Below, piece after piece: positions 1 to 11,735 of a stretch of 64,000 bases of DNA. The stretch is from NCBI GenBank assembly GCA_016169945.1, contig JADLSH010000199.1:682001-746000 (forward strand). The letters are read 5' to 3'. The notes under the pieces were generated by a model. That model was not told the origin of the DNA. It did no database searches and worked only from the letters and a program-made list of their open reading frames with translations. Position 1 is the stretch's first letter. Each line of letters starts with the position of its first letter. The stretch comes from Trachythela sp. YZ-2020 (lineage: Eukaryota; Cnidaria; Anthozoa; Malacalcyonacea; Clavulariidae). The position numbers and the translations under genes were made by a program.

Positions 1-1609
1 GGATTTGGTTTGTGGCAAACATAAGCAAAGCGCCGATGCTGAAGCCGGCGAGGGCAAATAGACTCCAGTTTTTTAAATCAAGTTCATTTGGAAAGAAGTC
101 GTCTCCTCCAGGTAGTTTGAAGAAATTGACAAATCCATCCTGTAATGGAGAAATGGGATCAGTCAGTGCTAGCAGTACAGTGATTAAAATGTACATGTCA
201 CCCCTGCAACAACAGGTTCAATTCCTGCAGCATAGCGTTGTCCAATTATAATTTCACCTCACTCACATGTGGGAAGAATGCTTCCAGTTTGACTCTACCA
301 AACTATGATCAAACATCGCAGGTTTTCTCTGGGTACTTCAGTTTCTTCCTGTAGTAACACTGGATCAATTATGGATGCCCTTATTTGACCTCTAGGAAGA
401 ACATTTTAGAACTGATAGAGCTATCCAGTATAAATATCAAAGACATATATCCTTAAAAGGTTTCGAAAATCAATACTGAAACACTAATTGAATGATATTG
501 AAATTGAAAATTTTATTTTACAGTAACACCACTTCCTTGTATTTTAATTGTGTATTTTTTATATACACTTTACCTTTATGTTTCAATTGTCATTTAACTC
601 AATTGAATATCATTAAAAAATCAATTTTATTAAAAGTTCTAAATATATTTTGGCCTTTTTGGGCATGACACAAGTCATGTAAATTTTGTTGCCACCAGAA
701 AACATGCATATAATATTGTATTTCCTATTTACATATTGTATAAAATTCGTGCTAAAAGCCACGCAAAATTTTTAGCTTTCAGGATAAATGAATTTCGGTT
801 CTGTTTTTACTCAAATTTTTATGACAAGCACTGGGAGCAATTAGCTAAATATTTTGCACGACTAAATTTTGACATTTCGCATTCTTTGTAAACAAATATA
901 ATCTCTTTAATTTTGACGTTGCTTTAAAATTCGTTTTCTTTCATATAACAAAATGTCCATAAATTAAGACAACTTTCGAGTTGAATTTCTCCTTAAATAC
1001 TAGTTCGTTTGAGAAGTTATATCACACACTGGAAGTTATTTAGTTAATACACCTCAAAGTATGTTGCAAGAGCTTCGTATTACAACACACTTTCTGATGT
1101 TTCAAATGACTATATTTAACTCCTAGTGTGTAATATATAGAACATATTACATTGTCTATTACACTTACCCAACCGCCATGTGCTGCGACCCAAACTCTCA
1201 AGTTATTTTCAACGTACTCTGTCATCCATTCAGATATTTCGTCCAAGAATGACCAGAGCTCAGAATTATTGGCACAATGTACCGCAACAGACCCACCAAA
1301 TGCTAAGAAAGCTACAATTCGTCCCCAATTTATGCCTGTAACAAAAATCTCATCGGATATTCCCATGAAAATCACATGAATGTTCTCAGATGTCATGTGC
1401 AATTGGTCTCCCAAGTTAGTAAATAATTCGCTTGAGTCATCGATTAATGCATCCACAGTTCTTCTGACATGAAGCTGACTTATATCTGGTTGAGGATTTG
1501 ATTGAAATCGTTCGATGTTAAAACCATTTTTTACCAAAACATGACTCAGTAAATCGTGGATAATTTCCTTCACACGTCCTCTGGATACTCTATCGGACGT
1601 AGCCGGCAT
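1..1609 (-). CDS. Bcl-2 family apoptosis regulator, multi-BH-domain type (3' end outside window)
   Basis: Two exons are visible: 1169-1609 (147 residues from ATG at 1609) and 1-139, which continues past the left edge. The donor GTAAGTG follows Trp147 and the acceptor CATTACAG precedes GAT, so the join is phase 0. BH1 is seen as INWGR...AFGG at residues 93-106 and BH2 as WVAAHGGW at 140-147, continuing into DGFVNFF in the next exon. A BH4-like helix (IIHDLLSHVLV, 16-26) and a weaker BH3-like helix around 49-63 precede them. The last exon then has a charged linker and a hydrophobic segment (LFALAGFSIGALLMFA) in the usual tail-anchor position. Members of this family bind BH3 proteins at the outer mitochondrial or ER membrane. 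BH4 and the clear BH1/BH2 fit a pro-survival or Bok/Bak-like protein; sequence alone does not separate these. The stop codon must lie just beyond the edge. Confidence 0.9.
241..430 (+). repeat. SINE body plus one tail unit, in the Bcl-2 intron
   Basis: This is a single copy of the commonest repeat in the window. The body reads through TTTGACTCTACCAAAC, GCAGGTTTTCTC and CCTGTAGTAACACTGG and ends with GAACTGATAGAGCTATCCAG. The same order of blocks recurs at about fifteen places on both strands. It lies about 100 bp from the 3' splice site of the Bcl-2 intron. Confidence 0.75.
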
Positions 1610-4087
1610 GGCAGGCAAAAAATGACCGACTTTTCACCAAAACAAGTAGCCCATACACTTTTCTCAGCACTGTACAAAGGCGTTCACCCCCGCAAGTAAA
1701 AAAACAATCGCACGCCCCGGGTTGCTGGATATTGACCAATCAGTGACGACCTTTGATTATGACGTCATTGTTAATTAACTTTGATGTTTCCGTCTTTCGA
1801 TGAGAAAAGTTGCCCAAATTATCAAAATAGTTTCTAATTACAACTCTTGATATACCTTTTGAATGCGTGGTAACGTTCGTGAACGCGTATTAGATTTTTA
1901 ACACATTTTTATATACTAGGATATCTAAAATACGTACAGGAAACGCATATTGTCGTTAGCCTTTCAAATTTTAATTTCTCTATAGAAATTGCTACAATAC
2001 AAATAACTTTTATACGCGAAAATATTTTCCAGTGTTTGTGAGAACATTCTAATTCAGGCGAAAGTATGTAAACTATTCTTTGACCGCAAAAGGTCAAGAA
2101 TTCGCGGATTTCCACCTCTTTGTTCTACATGTTTGTGTTATTTTTACATTTTCTATCACTTCTCCCTCCAAATAGGTAGAAATCGACTCAACTTAAAGAA
2201 AATTATGAGTATTTTAGCCACAGTTTCCCAAACTCGTAACAACATGCTGTATTGTATTTAGGTTAAATTCGTTAATTCGAAACTTAATTACTATTATTGT
2301 AAAGCAATTTCCGCAATTAAAAGCGAATTCTTTGCTCCTACAAAGTCGATCATGGCGCTATAAGCCTATAACTGATTAAATCTGTCTGCATTGCAATTCA
2401 ACAAAGTAAAAAATAATAATCTCGAAAATAACTCAAATTCTGCAAATTAGTATTATTCATAGAAATCCAAAGTTTGCGGAAATTCTTTACATTACAACAA
2501 TATAAAAAGATTTATTACAATAGTTTATTTTGGTACAAAAATTCTGCAAGGTATTGGATTTTATTTGGTACAGGATTCTATTTCATGTACTAAAATCGTA
2601 CATCTAAGAAAGGTTATGACTGCCAAAAAATTAAGTCTGTTTTGACTATTTTGAGGAAATATTTTACCATTTCCTACCCGAAATACCCAAATACAGTAAA
2701 ATACGCATAATCTACGTACAAATCATTGTTATATCGAAACATGTTGACTTAAAACGTTCTGGAAAAATGTAGTCTTGTATGGTGGGAAAATATTCTTGCT
2801 TATATGCAGTGCAGCCAGTGCTGTAGACGAGCATGTTACCAAGGATGAAAACATTCTGGTATGGGTGACATCATAAGTAACCGCCCAATCCCATGATCGC
2901 ATCTTTATATGATAGTCATGCCTGAAATAGTCATATTGTGATGCTTGGAGAATGAAAACTATGGAAAAATTATATATTTTCAAGCATTCTTGCAAAAAAG
3001 AAGGGGGCTCATCCCCCCATAGCTTGAGCAAGGGGGGCTCCGTCCCCCAAGTGCCCCCCCCCTCTACACCACTGCTTATGTACTTCTTACTTCTGAGGAA
3101 GGGTGGTGGCATTGCTATAAACCAAAACACTTCTCTTTTTGTGCAAGTAGGAAGAGTTTTAACCACTTTACACAGGTTTTTGATCAAAATGTCCTTTATT
3201 TGATTAGGCAATCGTCTGAACGAAATCGGCTCATAAGCTCGATTCGCAGCTAAATACGCTTATGTGGAAAGATTTTACGCCCTGTCGAAAGTCGTAGGTT
3301 AGGATTAGATTAAAGAACTAAGTCGAAATGTCGAATAATGCATTTGATGCAATATATTGAAGTGTAATCTATACTTTCGTGTATATTTAGGCAGATTTAG
3401 AGTAGCGTGAAGCCGTGAATCTACTAATGATATGACTCGTGTCAATTTAAGGCTAAATTGTATTCTCCGCAGTTCCTGAGTATTCAAGTTATATTTGTCA
3501 GCAGTTTTCAAGTGCACGAAAAAGACAGGCTTTAATAATTATGAAGCTGTATCAACCCACATATTGACGTCATGATGATGTCATAAAATGATACACTCGG
3601 CCAAGATCAAGCACGCATTTCCAAAGTAGAGTCGAGGAAAAATAATTGCCACCTGCCTTGGTCCTAACACTAGACTATCTTACTTTGGCCGAAACCATTC
3701 ATAGCGCGTTCAGTAATCAGCTTTAGCTAAGGTTAAAGTACAATCAGTGTAGTACAAAATCCCCTAGGGCCCTAGGCGATAATAATGCACGGGATCGATG
3801 GATATTGGCCTTTGAACCTTAGCCTTGTAGCCTTTGGACTTGCGTGCCGTCGGCATGAATCTTCTGCTGTTTCTGTAACATATATTCAATAGACAGGAAC
3901 TGTTAAAAATACAGCTTATAGTTATTCTGGCTTTAATGTTTAAGGTGTGAAGACTTAAGACGATCATTATCACGAAAATTTTAAGTCTACATATCATAAT
4001 GTCCATGATATTGTCGAGGCATAGTTCAAAGCAGTGACGAAGCAAGCCATGGCAACTGGTCATACTACGCTAATAAACATGCACTTA
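1610..4087. other. AT-rich intergenic stretch, no gene recognised
   Basis: No exon with a convincing protein match or splice frame was found here. The first few hundred bases upstream of 1609 must hold the Bcl-2 promoter, but no specific site stands out. Around 3000-3075 there are runs of G and C next to the words CAGTG/CACTG, resembling the GC-run elements elsewhere, but clean ends were not confirmed. Confidence 0.5.
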
Positions 4088-4643
4088 GGGCCTGTTCTGG
4101 GGAAAAGTTATCTCGGTTAGCGAGAAAACATTTCGACTACCCAAATAATTTTGTTCTGTTCATATGGAGCTGACGTTATCCCGATTACCGGGTAAAGTTT
4201 CCGGCTGTGACGTAGCACTGGTGTGACGCGCAAGGCGGAAAAAGTTTAAAAACTTTAAAATACATTTTAAAAACAAATATGGCTGCTTTGAATTTACGTT
4301 ACGTAGTTGGATTAATCTTAAACAACCTTGTTCAATTTTCTGTACTTATTACTAAATTGCAAGGAATTCTGATGTTGTGGAACAGTTGATGTTGTTGAGT
4401 TTTCCCGCTAAGCGGGAAAGTTGTGGATATGTTGTGTTCATATGCATGGCGAAAACATTATCCCGGTCACCGAGATCTCGCCTGTCAACAAGCGAGATCT
4501 CGGTACACGGGAAAACTTTTCGTCTCATATGAACGCAGTGTAACTTTTCATATTATTTTCATAACAAGGCGAGATCTCGCTTGTAAACTTGTCGAAATGT
4601 TTTCTCGCTAACCGAGATAACTTTTCCCCACATGAACAGGCCC
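4088..4643. mobile_element. PIF/Harbinger-like MITE with about 50-bp terminal inverted repeats
   Basis: The two ends are inverted copies: GGGCCTGTTC...GGGGAAAAGTTATCTCGG on the left, with the same text reversed on the right. They are flanked by TTA at 4085-4087 and 4644-4646. A TTA (TWA) target duplication is typical of the PIF/Harbinger group. The interior has no transposase-like reading frame, so it is non-autonomous. Confidence 0.75.
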
Positions 4644-4969
4644 TTAGATAGTCTAGAGACAATATATTTCTAAAGGATTGGATAATTTTAATAATTAAAA
4701 ATTTGCATAGCATTACCAGTTCCTATGGGGCTAGCTTCGGTCACTGGTTCAAAGGATCACTAAATCTCCAAACCATAAGATATTGGTTGGAATTTTTAGT
4801 TTTAAGATGAGTTATAGGTAATACTACCTTCTAAGATGAGAATATGTTACGAAACTATGGCCATCTCTATAATATAAACGGACGACACCTCTTAAAACAG
4901 ACACTTAGTTCTGTTCGTTCAAAGTCCGTATTAGAGAGGTTCGAGTGTAGTTTTAAAATGAGCACTACC

Positions 4970-6161
4970 TTAAGTCAAAGTATTACAAAACTCTATTGCT
5001 TCCTCCAGCCTGCATCCTTTGCTACAACATTCCTCGCGATATGCATTGTAGAAGTCTTCTCGAACATAGATATCATCTGAGGGAGCTGACTTTGATACTC
5101 CGACCTTTTTAACGAAACTGTTCGCTGTGTCTTGGTTCATCAGAGGATTGATCATTTGTTCTGATGAAAGAAAGATGAATTAGGGTATATATTATACGAT
5201 TTGACTCTACCAAACACCACAGGTTATCTCTACTTCTTTTTTTCTACTTAGTTTGGGTTTCCTCCAGTAGTAATACTGGATCAATAAGATATGACCCTTA
5301 CTGGACCTTAAAGAACAGTTTAGAACTGATATAGCTATCCAGTATAAATACAGTTAGTTTAGGTTTCCTCGATCCTCCTGTAGTAACACTGGATCAATAA
5401 GAGATGCCTCTTACTGGACCTCTAGGAAGAACAGTTTAGAACTGATAGAACTATCAAGTATAAATAAAGTTAGTTTAGTTTAGGTTTCCTCCTGTAGTAA
5501 CACCGAATCAATAAGAGATGACCCTTACTGGACCTCTAGGAAGAACAGTTTATAACTGATAGAGCTATCCAGTATAAATAAAGTTAGTTTAGTTTAGGTT
5601 TCCTCCTGTAGTGGATAAGAGATGCCTCTTACTGGACCTCTAGGAAGAACAGTTTAGAACTGATAGAGCTATCAAGTATAAATAAAGTTTGTTTAAATTA
5701 GGTTTCCTCCTGTAGTAACACTGAATCAATAAGGGATGGTCCTTACTGGAACTCTAGGGAGAACAGTTTAGAACTGATAGAGCTATCCAGCATAAATAAA
5801 GTTAGTTTAAATTAGGTTTCCACCTGTAGTAACACCGAATCAATAAGGGATGACCCTTACTATAGACCTTTAGGGAGAACAGTTTGGAACTGGTAGAGCT
5901 ATCCAGTATAAATAAAGTCAGTTTCACGTCTGTCTTACTTTGTACTTTCGCTCTGGTCGCCAGCCATCTCTCTCCCTTGCCAGGACAAAATGTTTTGAAG
6001 AATTTCGGAAATAAACGGTTGTCCATGCAGTATATGAAATCAGGATGATGGCGACCAAAAAACTTTGTCTTTTTCTTAAAGCTTGATTTTTTCTTGCATG
6101 AGACTTGGAGAACTAGTAGTAAGGCGAAGAACAATAGAGCGAAATGCGTTCTGGTTAACAT
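4970..6161 (-). CDS. Insulin/relaxin-like prepropeptide
   Basis: Two coding exons, 5939-6161 and 4970-5160, join in phase 1 (donor GTAAGACA, acceptor TTTCATCAG) to give 137 residues. Residues 1-22 are a strong hydrophobic signal sequence. The B-chain candidate has Cys45 and Cys59, a CX13C spacing where insulin and relaxin use CX11C. The C-peptide region contains a dibasic KK at 92-93. The A chain is unmistakable: Cys119-Cys120-x3-Cys124-x8-Cys133, the insulin-family signature, four residues before the stop. A phase-1 intron between B and A regions is the classical insulin-gene position. The ATG directly follows a good acceptor (TTTCTATTTCAG), so a 5'UTR intron or a trans-splice site is likely. 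The product is probably a secreted hormone or growth factor. Receptor class cannot be told; the odd B-chain spacing argues against canonical insulin. Confidence 0.82.
5198..5930 (+). repeat. SINE body with tandem tail units filling the insulin-like intron
   Basis: About six head-to-tail units of roughly 110-115 bp, each running from GTTTCCTCCTGTAGTAACAC through GGACCTCTAGG and GAACTGATAGAGCTATC to GTATAAATAAAGTTAG. A body segment (TTTGACTCTACCAAACACC) precedes the first unit. Apart from this array the intron keeps only about 60 bp. Confidence 0.85.
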
Positions 6162-6211
6162 CTGAAATAGAAAAGAGTAGAATTGAATAGGATAGAATGC
6201 AATAGAATAGA

Positions 6212-6577
6212 ATATAGGTGGGTTTAACTAAGCACTATCGTGCAGCAGATGGTGGTCAATTTGCAGTTATCAGAGTGAGGACTCGAAGGACGCGAAATAC
6301 GAAGGACGCAGCTCGACTTGATCGAGTCGAAGGCCTATTAAAGGCGCCTCTGGCTGCCATCGTATAACTCATGTCTGATCACGGAGCACAGCTACGATGG
6401 AAGGGTTAGTTTGGGGCTTATCCAAACCCACCCTGTCAATAATGTTAATTCTAGTCTTGTATTTGGCGGCAAATAAATAGAATTGAGAAATGTAGTATAA
6501 TTTTCTTGCTCCTATAAGTGTCAACATTTCTGAAGTTGAACATCATCTGCTGCCCCGTAACGCTTACTGAAACACAC
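6212..6577. mobile_element. MITE of the GCAGATGGTGG family, interrupted by another repeat
   Basis: The left end carries GCAGCAGATGGTGGTCAA after a TAAGCACTATCGT block. The right end carries the inverted form ending CGCTTACTGAAAC. These ends recur at 14110, 23400, 35080, 37094, 39791, 54341 and 55349. The middle (about 6282-6440) is a different repeat related to 35620-35790, apparently a later insertion. Confidence 0.7.
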
Positions 6578-8037
6578 CGATAAAATATATTAGAAGAGAA
6601 TAAAATAGAATATAATACAATAAGATAAAACTCTACAGAACAAATCAAAGCAAAATTGTGTTTACAATTAAATACGTTTATACTACGAAATTATCATTTA
6701 CTTTAATAGCTTTTAAATGATAAAAATCAAAACAATAAATCAAGATTTTTGCTTCACCAGCGAGGATCCACACACAAAATTATCAATAACTTAATACCAT
6801 TTTTCCAAAGCGAATTCACATTATCCTTAAAATATTATGATTGACAAAAATCAACTGACATTACTGATCCTTTACCTAAGCACCCGTTAGCACCTAAATA
6901 TTATTGACAGGATTGACAGGTAGATTAGGAGCCCTCCATGGGCCATTCAGGGGCCTGGATCTAGGTTATGAAATTCATTCACTCTGAGAGCTACAAGCGC
7001 AGAAGCCCTGGGTGCGATATTGTTCACTTTAGGGTCTCCGAAATCTTCGTCCCAGGACTACCATAGAGTCACGCAAGAATGGGGAACTCTGGAGAAACCT
7101 TTTAAACCGTGTCGAAATTTGACAAGACTGTTATGAGAAGGCTTTTGAAGTAAACTTGTCATTTGATCAAAGCCTTCACATATTTTGATCAAGCTGTACT
7201 ATTTCACTGAAACTTTGAAAAAGTACACCAGCACCGTATGTTATAGTCAACAGAATGCCCGCGCAAGTAAAAAATATAGGCTGCGACATTTTTGCTCCTT
7301 AGGACGCCAAATGTTTAAATTTAGGACGCCAAAATCCTTAACAAACTCAAAGCATCTAACATGTATTTTACCCAGTTAAGAGAAATATTTACGACTTAAC
7401 TTACGATACAAAATATATAATTTTTCTGAACAATACAGAGATTACAGGTTTATCTATTAAATGGTTACGGGTTTCTTCGGAAAGAATTTAGACGACATTT
7501 TTGTTAAATGAGGTAAGTTCATGTGGCTTAAAACGCTTGACAGGTTATCGCCTCAAGACAACGATTATTCTTGTTATTATTGTGGTGTTAAAGGATAGAA
7601 ACACGGGATAATATTAAAATAAGGTTAGTTTTAAGAAGAAAATTTGAAAATTAATAGTGGACTCTACTTTTTAACCGTTCATTGTCAGTATTCGTATATT
7701 AAACGGAGGATCAAGTGTAGGTAGCATTCTACAATAAGCTGTTGTGGTTTGTGTCTGAACTACCTAAGATATATCTCAAACGTAGGATCCAGTGTAGGTA
7801 GTATTCTACAATACGCTGTCGTGGTTTGTGTCTGAACTTGAGAAAGATATCTCAAACGTTGTGGTCCAGTGTAGGTAGTATTCTACAGTAAGCTCAAAGA
7901 CAGTAAACAAATTAAACCTCTAATTTTTCTATCTCTGACTGTGAGTACAGTTGTTTACTTATATGAACCAAGTACTATTTTCTTCCTGTAAAGAATAAAA
8001 GGTTAATGTAATGAGTACATGTTCTTGTTTTAGAAAT
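6578..8037. other. Upstream region of the first minicollagen-type gene
   Basis: No coding exon was recognised. Two and a half imperfect copies of an approximately 85-bp repeat (TGTCGTGGTTTGTGTCTGAAC ... TCCAGTGTAGGTAGTATTCTAC in other copies) lie at about 7735-7885. The sequence just before 8034 is a pyrimidine-rich acceptor (GTTCTTGTTTTAG), so the promoter and any 5'UTR exon should lie within this stretch. Confidence 0.5.
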
Positions 8038-10796
8038 ATGAAATACTGTGTTATTATTTCAATATTAGTGTCAGTGGCTACAGCCGCGCCACGAAAATTT
8101 CTTGGTAAGTGAAGATCGTTTTATTCAACAAAATATTACTCATGGAAAGCTCTATCAGTTCTAAACTGTTCTCCCTAAAGGTCCAATAAGGGTCATCACT
8201 TATTGATTCAGTGTTACTACAGGAGGAAACCTAAATTAAACTAACTTTATTTATACTGGATAGCTCTATCAGTTCTAAACTGTCCTCCCTAGAGGTAGTA
8301 AGAATCATCTCTTATTGATCCAGTGTTACTACAGGAGGAAACCTAAACTAAACTAAGTTTATTTATACTGGATAGCTCTATCAATTGTAAACTGTTCTCC
8401 CTAGAAGTGTAGTTTTACTACCGTAGGAAACAGAGTACCAGGAGAAAACCTGTGGTGTTTGATAAAGTCAAACTGGAATCACTCTTCTCACATGCGACTG
8501 AGGTGATATTTAATATGCTGACTTCATATTCTATTCTTTTAGATGGCCACCCAGAAGATGATTCTTGGGGAAAGCTAAACCCAGCCCAGGCAGCGGAACA
8601 TCAACAGAATGACTATAGACAACAACCTAACCAACTTGGTCAGCCAGCAGGGTATAATCCGTATGGACAGCCCAACAACCAATATGGACAACCAAACAAT
8701 CAATATGGTCAAGCCTACCCTCAGCAATCACCGTACCCTCAACAAGGGTCGTACGGTCCTCAGAACCAGTACGCCCAACCTGGTCAGGCTGGTGGTTATA
8801 ATTCTTATGGAGGAGGGTATAACCAATATGGTGGACCACAGCACGGGAAGGGAAAGAAAGGCAAAGGAAAGAAGAATCAGGAACAAGGATTTGGGGCACC
8901 TATACAACCTCCTCCAATGCAGCAACCTTTTGGTCAAGGTAAGTAGCAAATATTCTAACTTTAAGCCTTGCCTGATCCAGAGTTGCAAAACGTTCTCAAC
9001 CCTCCCCCGGGTAGGATTTTGGGTTTTCTCAACCTTCCTCAAAATAACTTTCTGACATGCTAGTTTTTGCCTGGATAGGTTTGCCGTGCAGTTGGCCATT
9101 GCAGTACTGCTAGTCTGACTGAGTGCTGACTGTTACTACCAATACTAGCCTGACTAGTCTAGTACTTACTGCTTTGTAATGTTATATTCAGCATTTCACT
9201 TTCAACCTTCCTCAATGCCAGTAAACCTTCCTCGCGGGTGGTATCCGCATGCCCGCAGCTTTTTTGCAACTCTGGCCTGATCAGACAGAACTAGCTACGT
9301 AGGCTACAACACAAGCTTTTGTTTGCATGTTTAGCAGATATCAGATTCAGTTCCTAATCTTACAACGACAGTAGTATGTTTAATGACTTGCACATCTTAC
9401 TCAGCTATTTAGCAAATATAGTCTCACATAGAAAATCGTCACTTTTGCAATGTAGCCATGTATACACATGAAAAAGGTGAGATATCAGGATCCTTAGGAA
9501 TATTTGCTTTAGCAACAAGATTGAGGAACATTTTATATTGAAGATTTTCAGTTTTCGCATGCACTCGGTATAGAAGAATCATAGTTTACTATCCGTCATT
9601 TGATATTATAAAGTATTATGCATCATCGTTGCACACATAATGCCGTAATGCAGGGCCGTAGCCAGGCCAAAGTCCGAGAAACGTTAGGCGGGGTCCGGGG
9701 GCATGCTCTCCGGAAAAAATCGGAGGGTTCTGAAACGGTATTTCCTGCATTTTGGGATTCTGATCCCCAAATAATATACATTCAAAATCGCGTACACTAA
9801 TCGCCAAAAAGAGCCTGCACGGTAACGGCTAACATAGTAGAGGAAAAAACGATTAGGCTGTAATGGGAAAACATTCCAAATAACAATATTATATTGACTG
9901 CTTCATATTTATGAAAGCGCCATTGCAAAAATGGTCGAATTCAAAAAGTGGAGTGTCGGATAGTCTTCAGATGCAGGGACCGGGGGGGGGCTTAAAATCT
10001 CAGAGGGTACAGTGGCGCTAGAACCGAATGTTGAGGGCATGGGACCTTTAGGGGGGTATGATGGCATCTCTAAAATGCCATTTCGTGCACTTTGGGGGAT
10101 GATTTAAGAGCATTGTCACAAGACTTCTTTGCAAAAATTTGGTCGAACAAAAAGCTGCTGATTACCAAATCTACCGATGTCACCGATCGTACCATGAGAA
10201 AAACCTTGCTAAAAGATGGCTTTAACTGCTTCAAAAAGGATATTTAATAATAAACTGGCTGATCCGCGAAAACAGTACTGCTTCTATCATCGAGATCACC
10301 GTATCAAAGTTATACTAAACAATTATTCAGTCTAACTCTTCAAGAAAAATACTTCTCCGTGAAATTATTGGTGCGCATTAGCCACCTCACAGCCGCACAC
10401 GTTTTTCAGACTGGGAGCAGCCTAGAAGAACATTTGAAAAAGATAAATTCAGGATCTGAGAAACATTAATCACTTTCCAAGATCTAATTAACACTCTCTG
10501 TCTTTGCAGCTCCTGCATATGGACAACAAGGTTATGGACAACAACCTCAACAGCCTGGTCAGTGTGCCTCACCATGTAGCCAGGGGTGTGCCCCAGCGTG
10601 TTCATCCCAATGTTGTGGAGCTAACAATGCATTCACTGCAATGCAACCACCACCATCGATGACTCAAAGCTCCTGCCCGGGCGCCTGCCCAAACACATGC
10701 GCTCCAGTGTGCAATCAGAAGTGCTGCTGGGATAAAAGAACGACGATTCCAAGGGCAGCGGCAATCCCACACTCTTACCAACAGTACTATTATTAA
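8038..10796 (+). CDS. Secreted nematocyst-type protein with two minicollagen cysteine-rich domains, no collagen repeat
   Basis: Three exons, 8038-8104, 8543-8938 and 10510-10796, all joined in phase 1, give 249 residues. Residues 1-17 are a signal sequence, followed by a short APRKF propeptide-like stretch. Residues 23-172 are low complexity, rich in Gln, Asn, Tyr, Gly and Pro, with repeated QPNNQYG-like units and a basic patch HGKGKKGKGKK. CRD1 has Cys at 173, 177, 181, 185, 189 and 190; CRD2 at 210, 214, 218, 222, 226 and 227. Both match C-x3-C-x3-C-x3-C-x3-CC exactly, with Pro in the expected middle turn. The tail ends YQQYYY. In minicollagens and NOWA these domains form intermolecular disulfides that harden the capsule wall. 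No Gly-X-Y tract is present, so this is a CRD protein of another class. The ATG lies 4 nt after a good splice acceptor. A similar smaller gene follows on the same strand. Confidence 0.9.
8143..8520 (-). repeat. SINE-tail array in intron 1 of the first CRD gene
   Basis: Two to three tail units in minus orientation (AACTTTATTTATACTGGATAG ... TACTACAGGAGGAAACC, read on plus), followed by the body segment with CTGTGGTGTTTGATAAAGTC. The array begins about 38 nt after the 5' splice site. Confidence 0.8.
8978..9274. mobile_element. hAT-type MITE, TIR CAGAGTTGCAAAA, 8-bp target duplication
   Basis: The ends CAGAGTTGCAAAACG and TTTTTTGCAACTCTG are inverted copies. They are flanked by the direct 8-mer GCCTGATC at 8970-8977 and 9275-9282. 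An 8-bp duplication is the hAT hallmark. No transposase ORF is present. It sits about 40 nt into intron 2 of the first CRD gene. Confidence 0.85.
9650..10090. other. GC-run repeat fragments in intron 2
   Basis: Blocks such as GGGCCGTAGCCAGGCC, GGGGTCCGGGGGCATG and ACCGGGGGGGGGC resemble the GC-run hAT-like elements at 13185, 20223 and 27631. Matching ends and target duplications were not found, so these are probably decayed fragments. Confidence 0.4.
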
Positions 10797-11020
10797 AGAC
10801 ATTTTGAAGACTTGAACAACGCTGTTCCTCTATGACCTTTTCAGAAACGTCAATAGTTTAAGATTAGTTAAGATTGGATGTTTGCTAAGACAGTTTTGTT
10901 CCAATCTTGTAGCAAGTCTGTTGAATGATGGCTCTGAAAGCTCAAATAATGAATAATTAATGAGCCGTAAAAGAAGGAAATCAGTACTGTGACGGCAACT
11001 GGATATGTGATCTTAATTAG

Positions 11021-11247
11021 CCTTTCTCACGCAGGCCCAAATCCGCCATTTTTGGGGTACTGCTTTGTAAACGATGTGAAAAATCTAAACGATGTGAAAA
11101 ACGACTTTTCAAAAATTTAACTGTAAATTTACGATAATGATTATACTTACAACTACAGTTATAAAAGTCGCATTTCGCAGTGCTTACATTCTCTGATCTG
11201 GAGGAGGCAGTACCCCAAAATGGCGGCCAAGTCAAGGGTGAGAAAGG
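11021..11247. mobile_element. hAT-type MITE, TIR CCTTTCTCAC, 8-bp target duplication
   Basis: CCTTTCTCAC on the left is mirrored by GTGAGAAAGG on the right, and the inner parts are also inverted copies around AAATGGCGG. The 8-mer TTAATTAG flanks both sides (11013-11020 and 11248-11255). It lies between the two CRD genes. Confidence 0.85.
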
Positions 11248-11735
11248 TTAATTAGCATACAATTTTGTCAACTTTAAACTCAAATTGCTCTTAAAATACC
11301 GGATCATTTGTGAATTTGAATTAATTGCGCGAACTGGATATCCGAATTGTCGGATTTGATATAGAACTTGCAACATTGTGCCATCCTGTTTAGTATAGTA
11401 AGAAAGACGTAGATTTTCAATCGCTATATATATAAACTTCTTGTGTAGCAAATTGAAGATTAGATTCAATTGTATGCTGTAATCTACAATGTTCCTTCCC
11501 CAAATTTCTAACACTCTTAACTAGTTAATAATTAACCATGGACATAGTACCTGTCAATTGGTTCCAGTTTGTAGACATGCATAGATCATAACATGTAACA
11601 TTTCTCGCTGTAAAAGAAGAGCAAAGAAAATAGATTTTTGAAAACTTTGTTCATTTACTTTTATCACCCAAGAAAATTTTGTTTTAAATTAACGAACATA
11701 ATTGAAAAGAAGTTTGAACTTAAAAGCATGAAAAG

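Noticed and set aside
1040..1168. Extension of the Bcl-2 frame past the BH2 Trp
   Set aside because: A canonical donor follows Trp147 and the BH2 and tail-anchor continue in the exon at 1-139; the open frame is intron read-through.
2816..3076. Possible hAT element with CAGTG ends and G/C runs
   Set aside because: Candidate ends do not match well and the flanks (CTTATATG, CTTATGTA) are not an exact 8-bp duplication.
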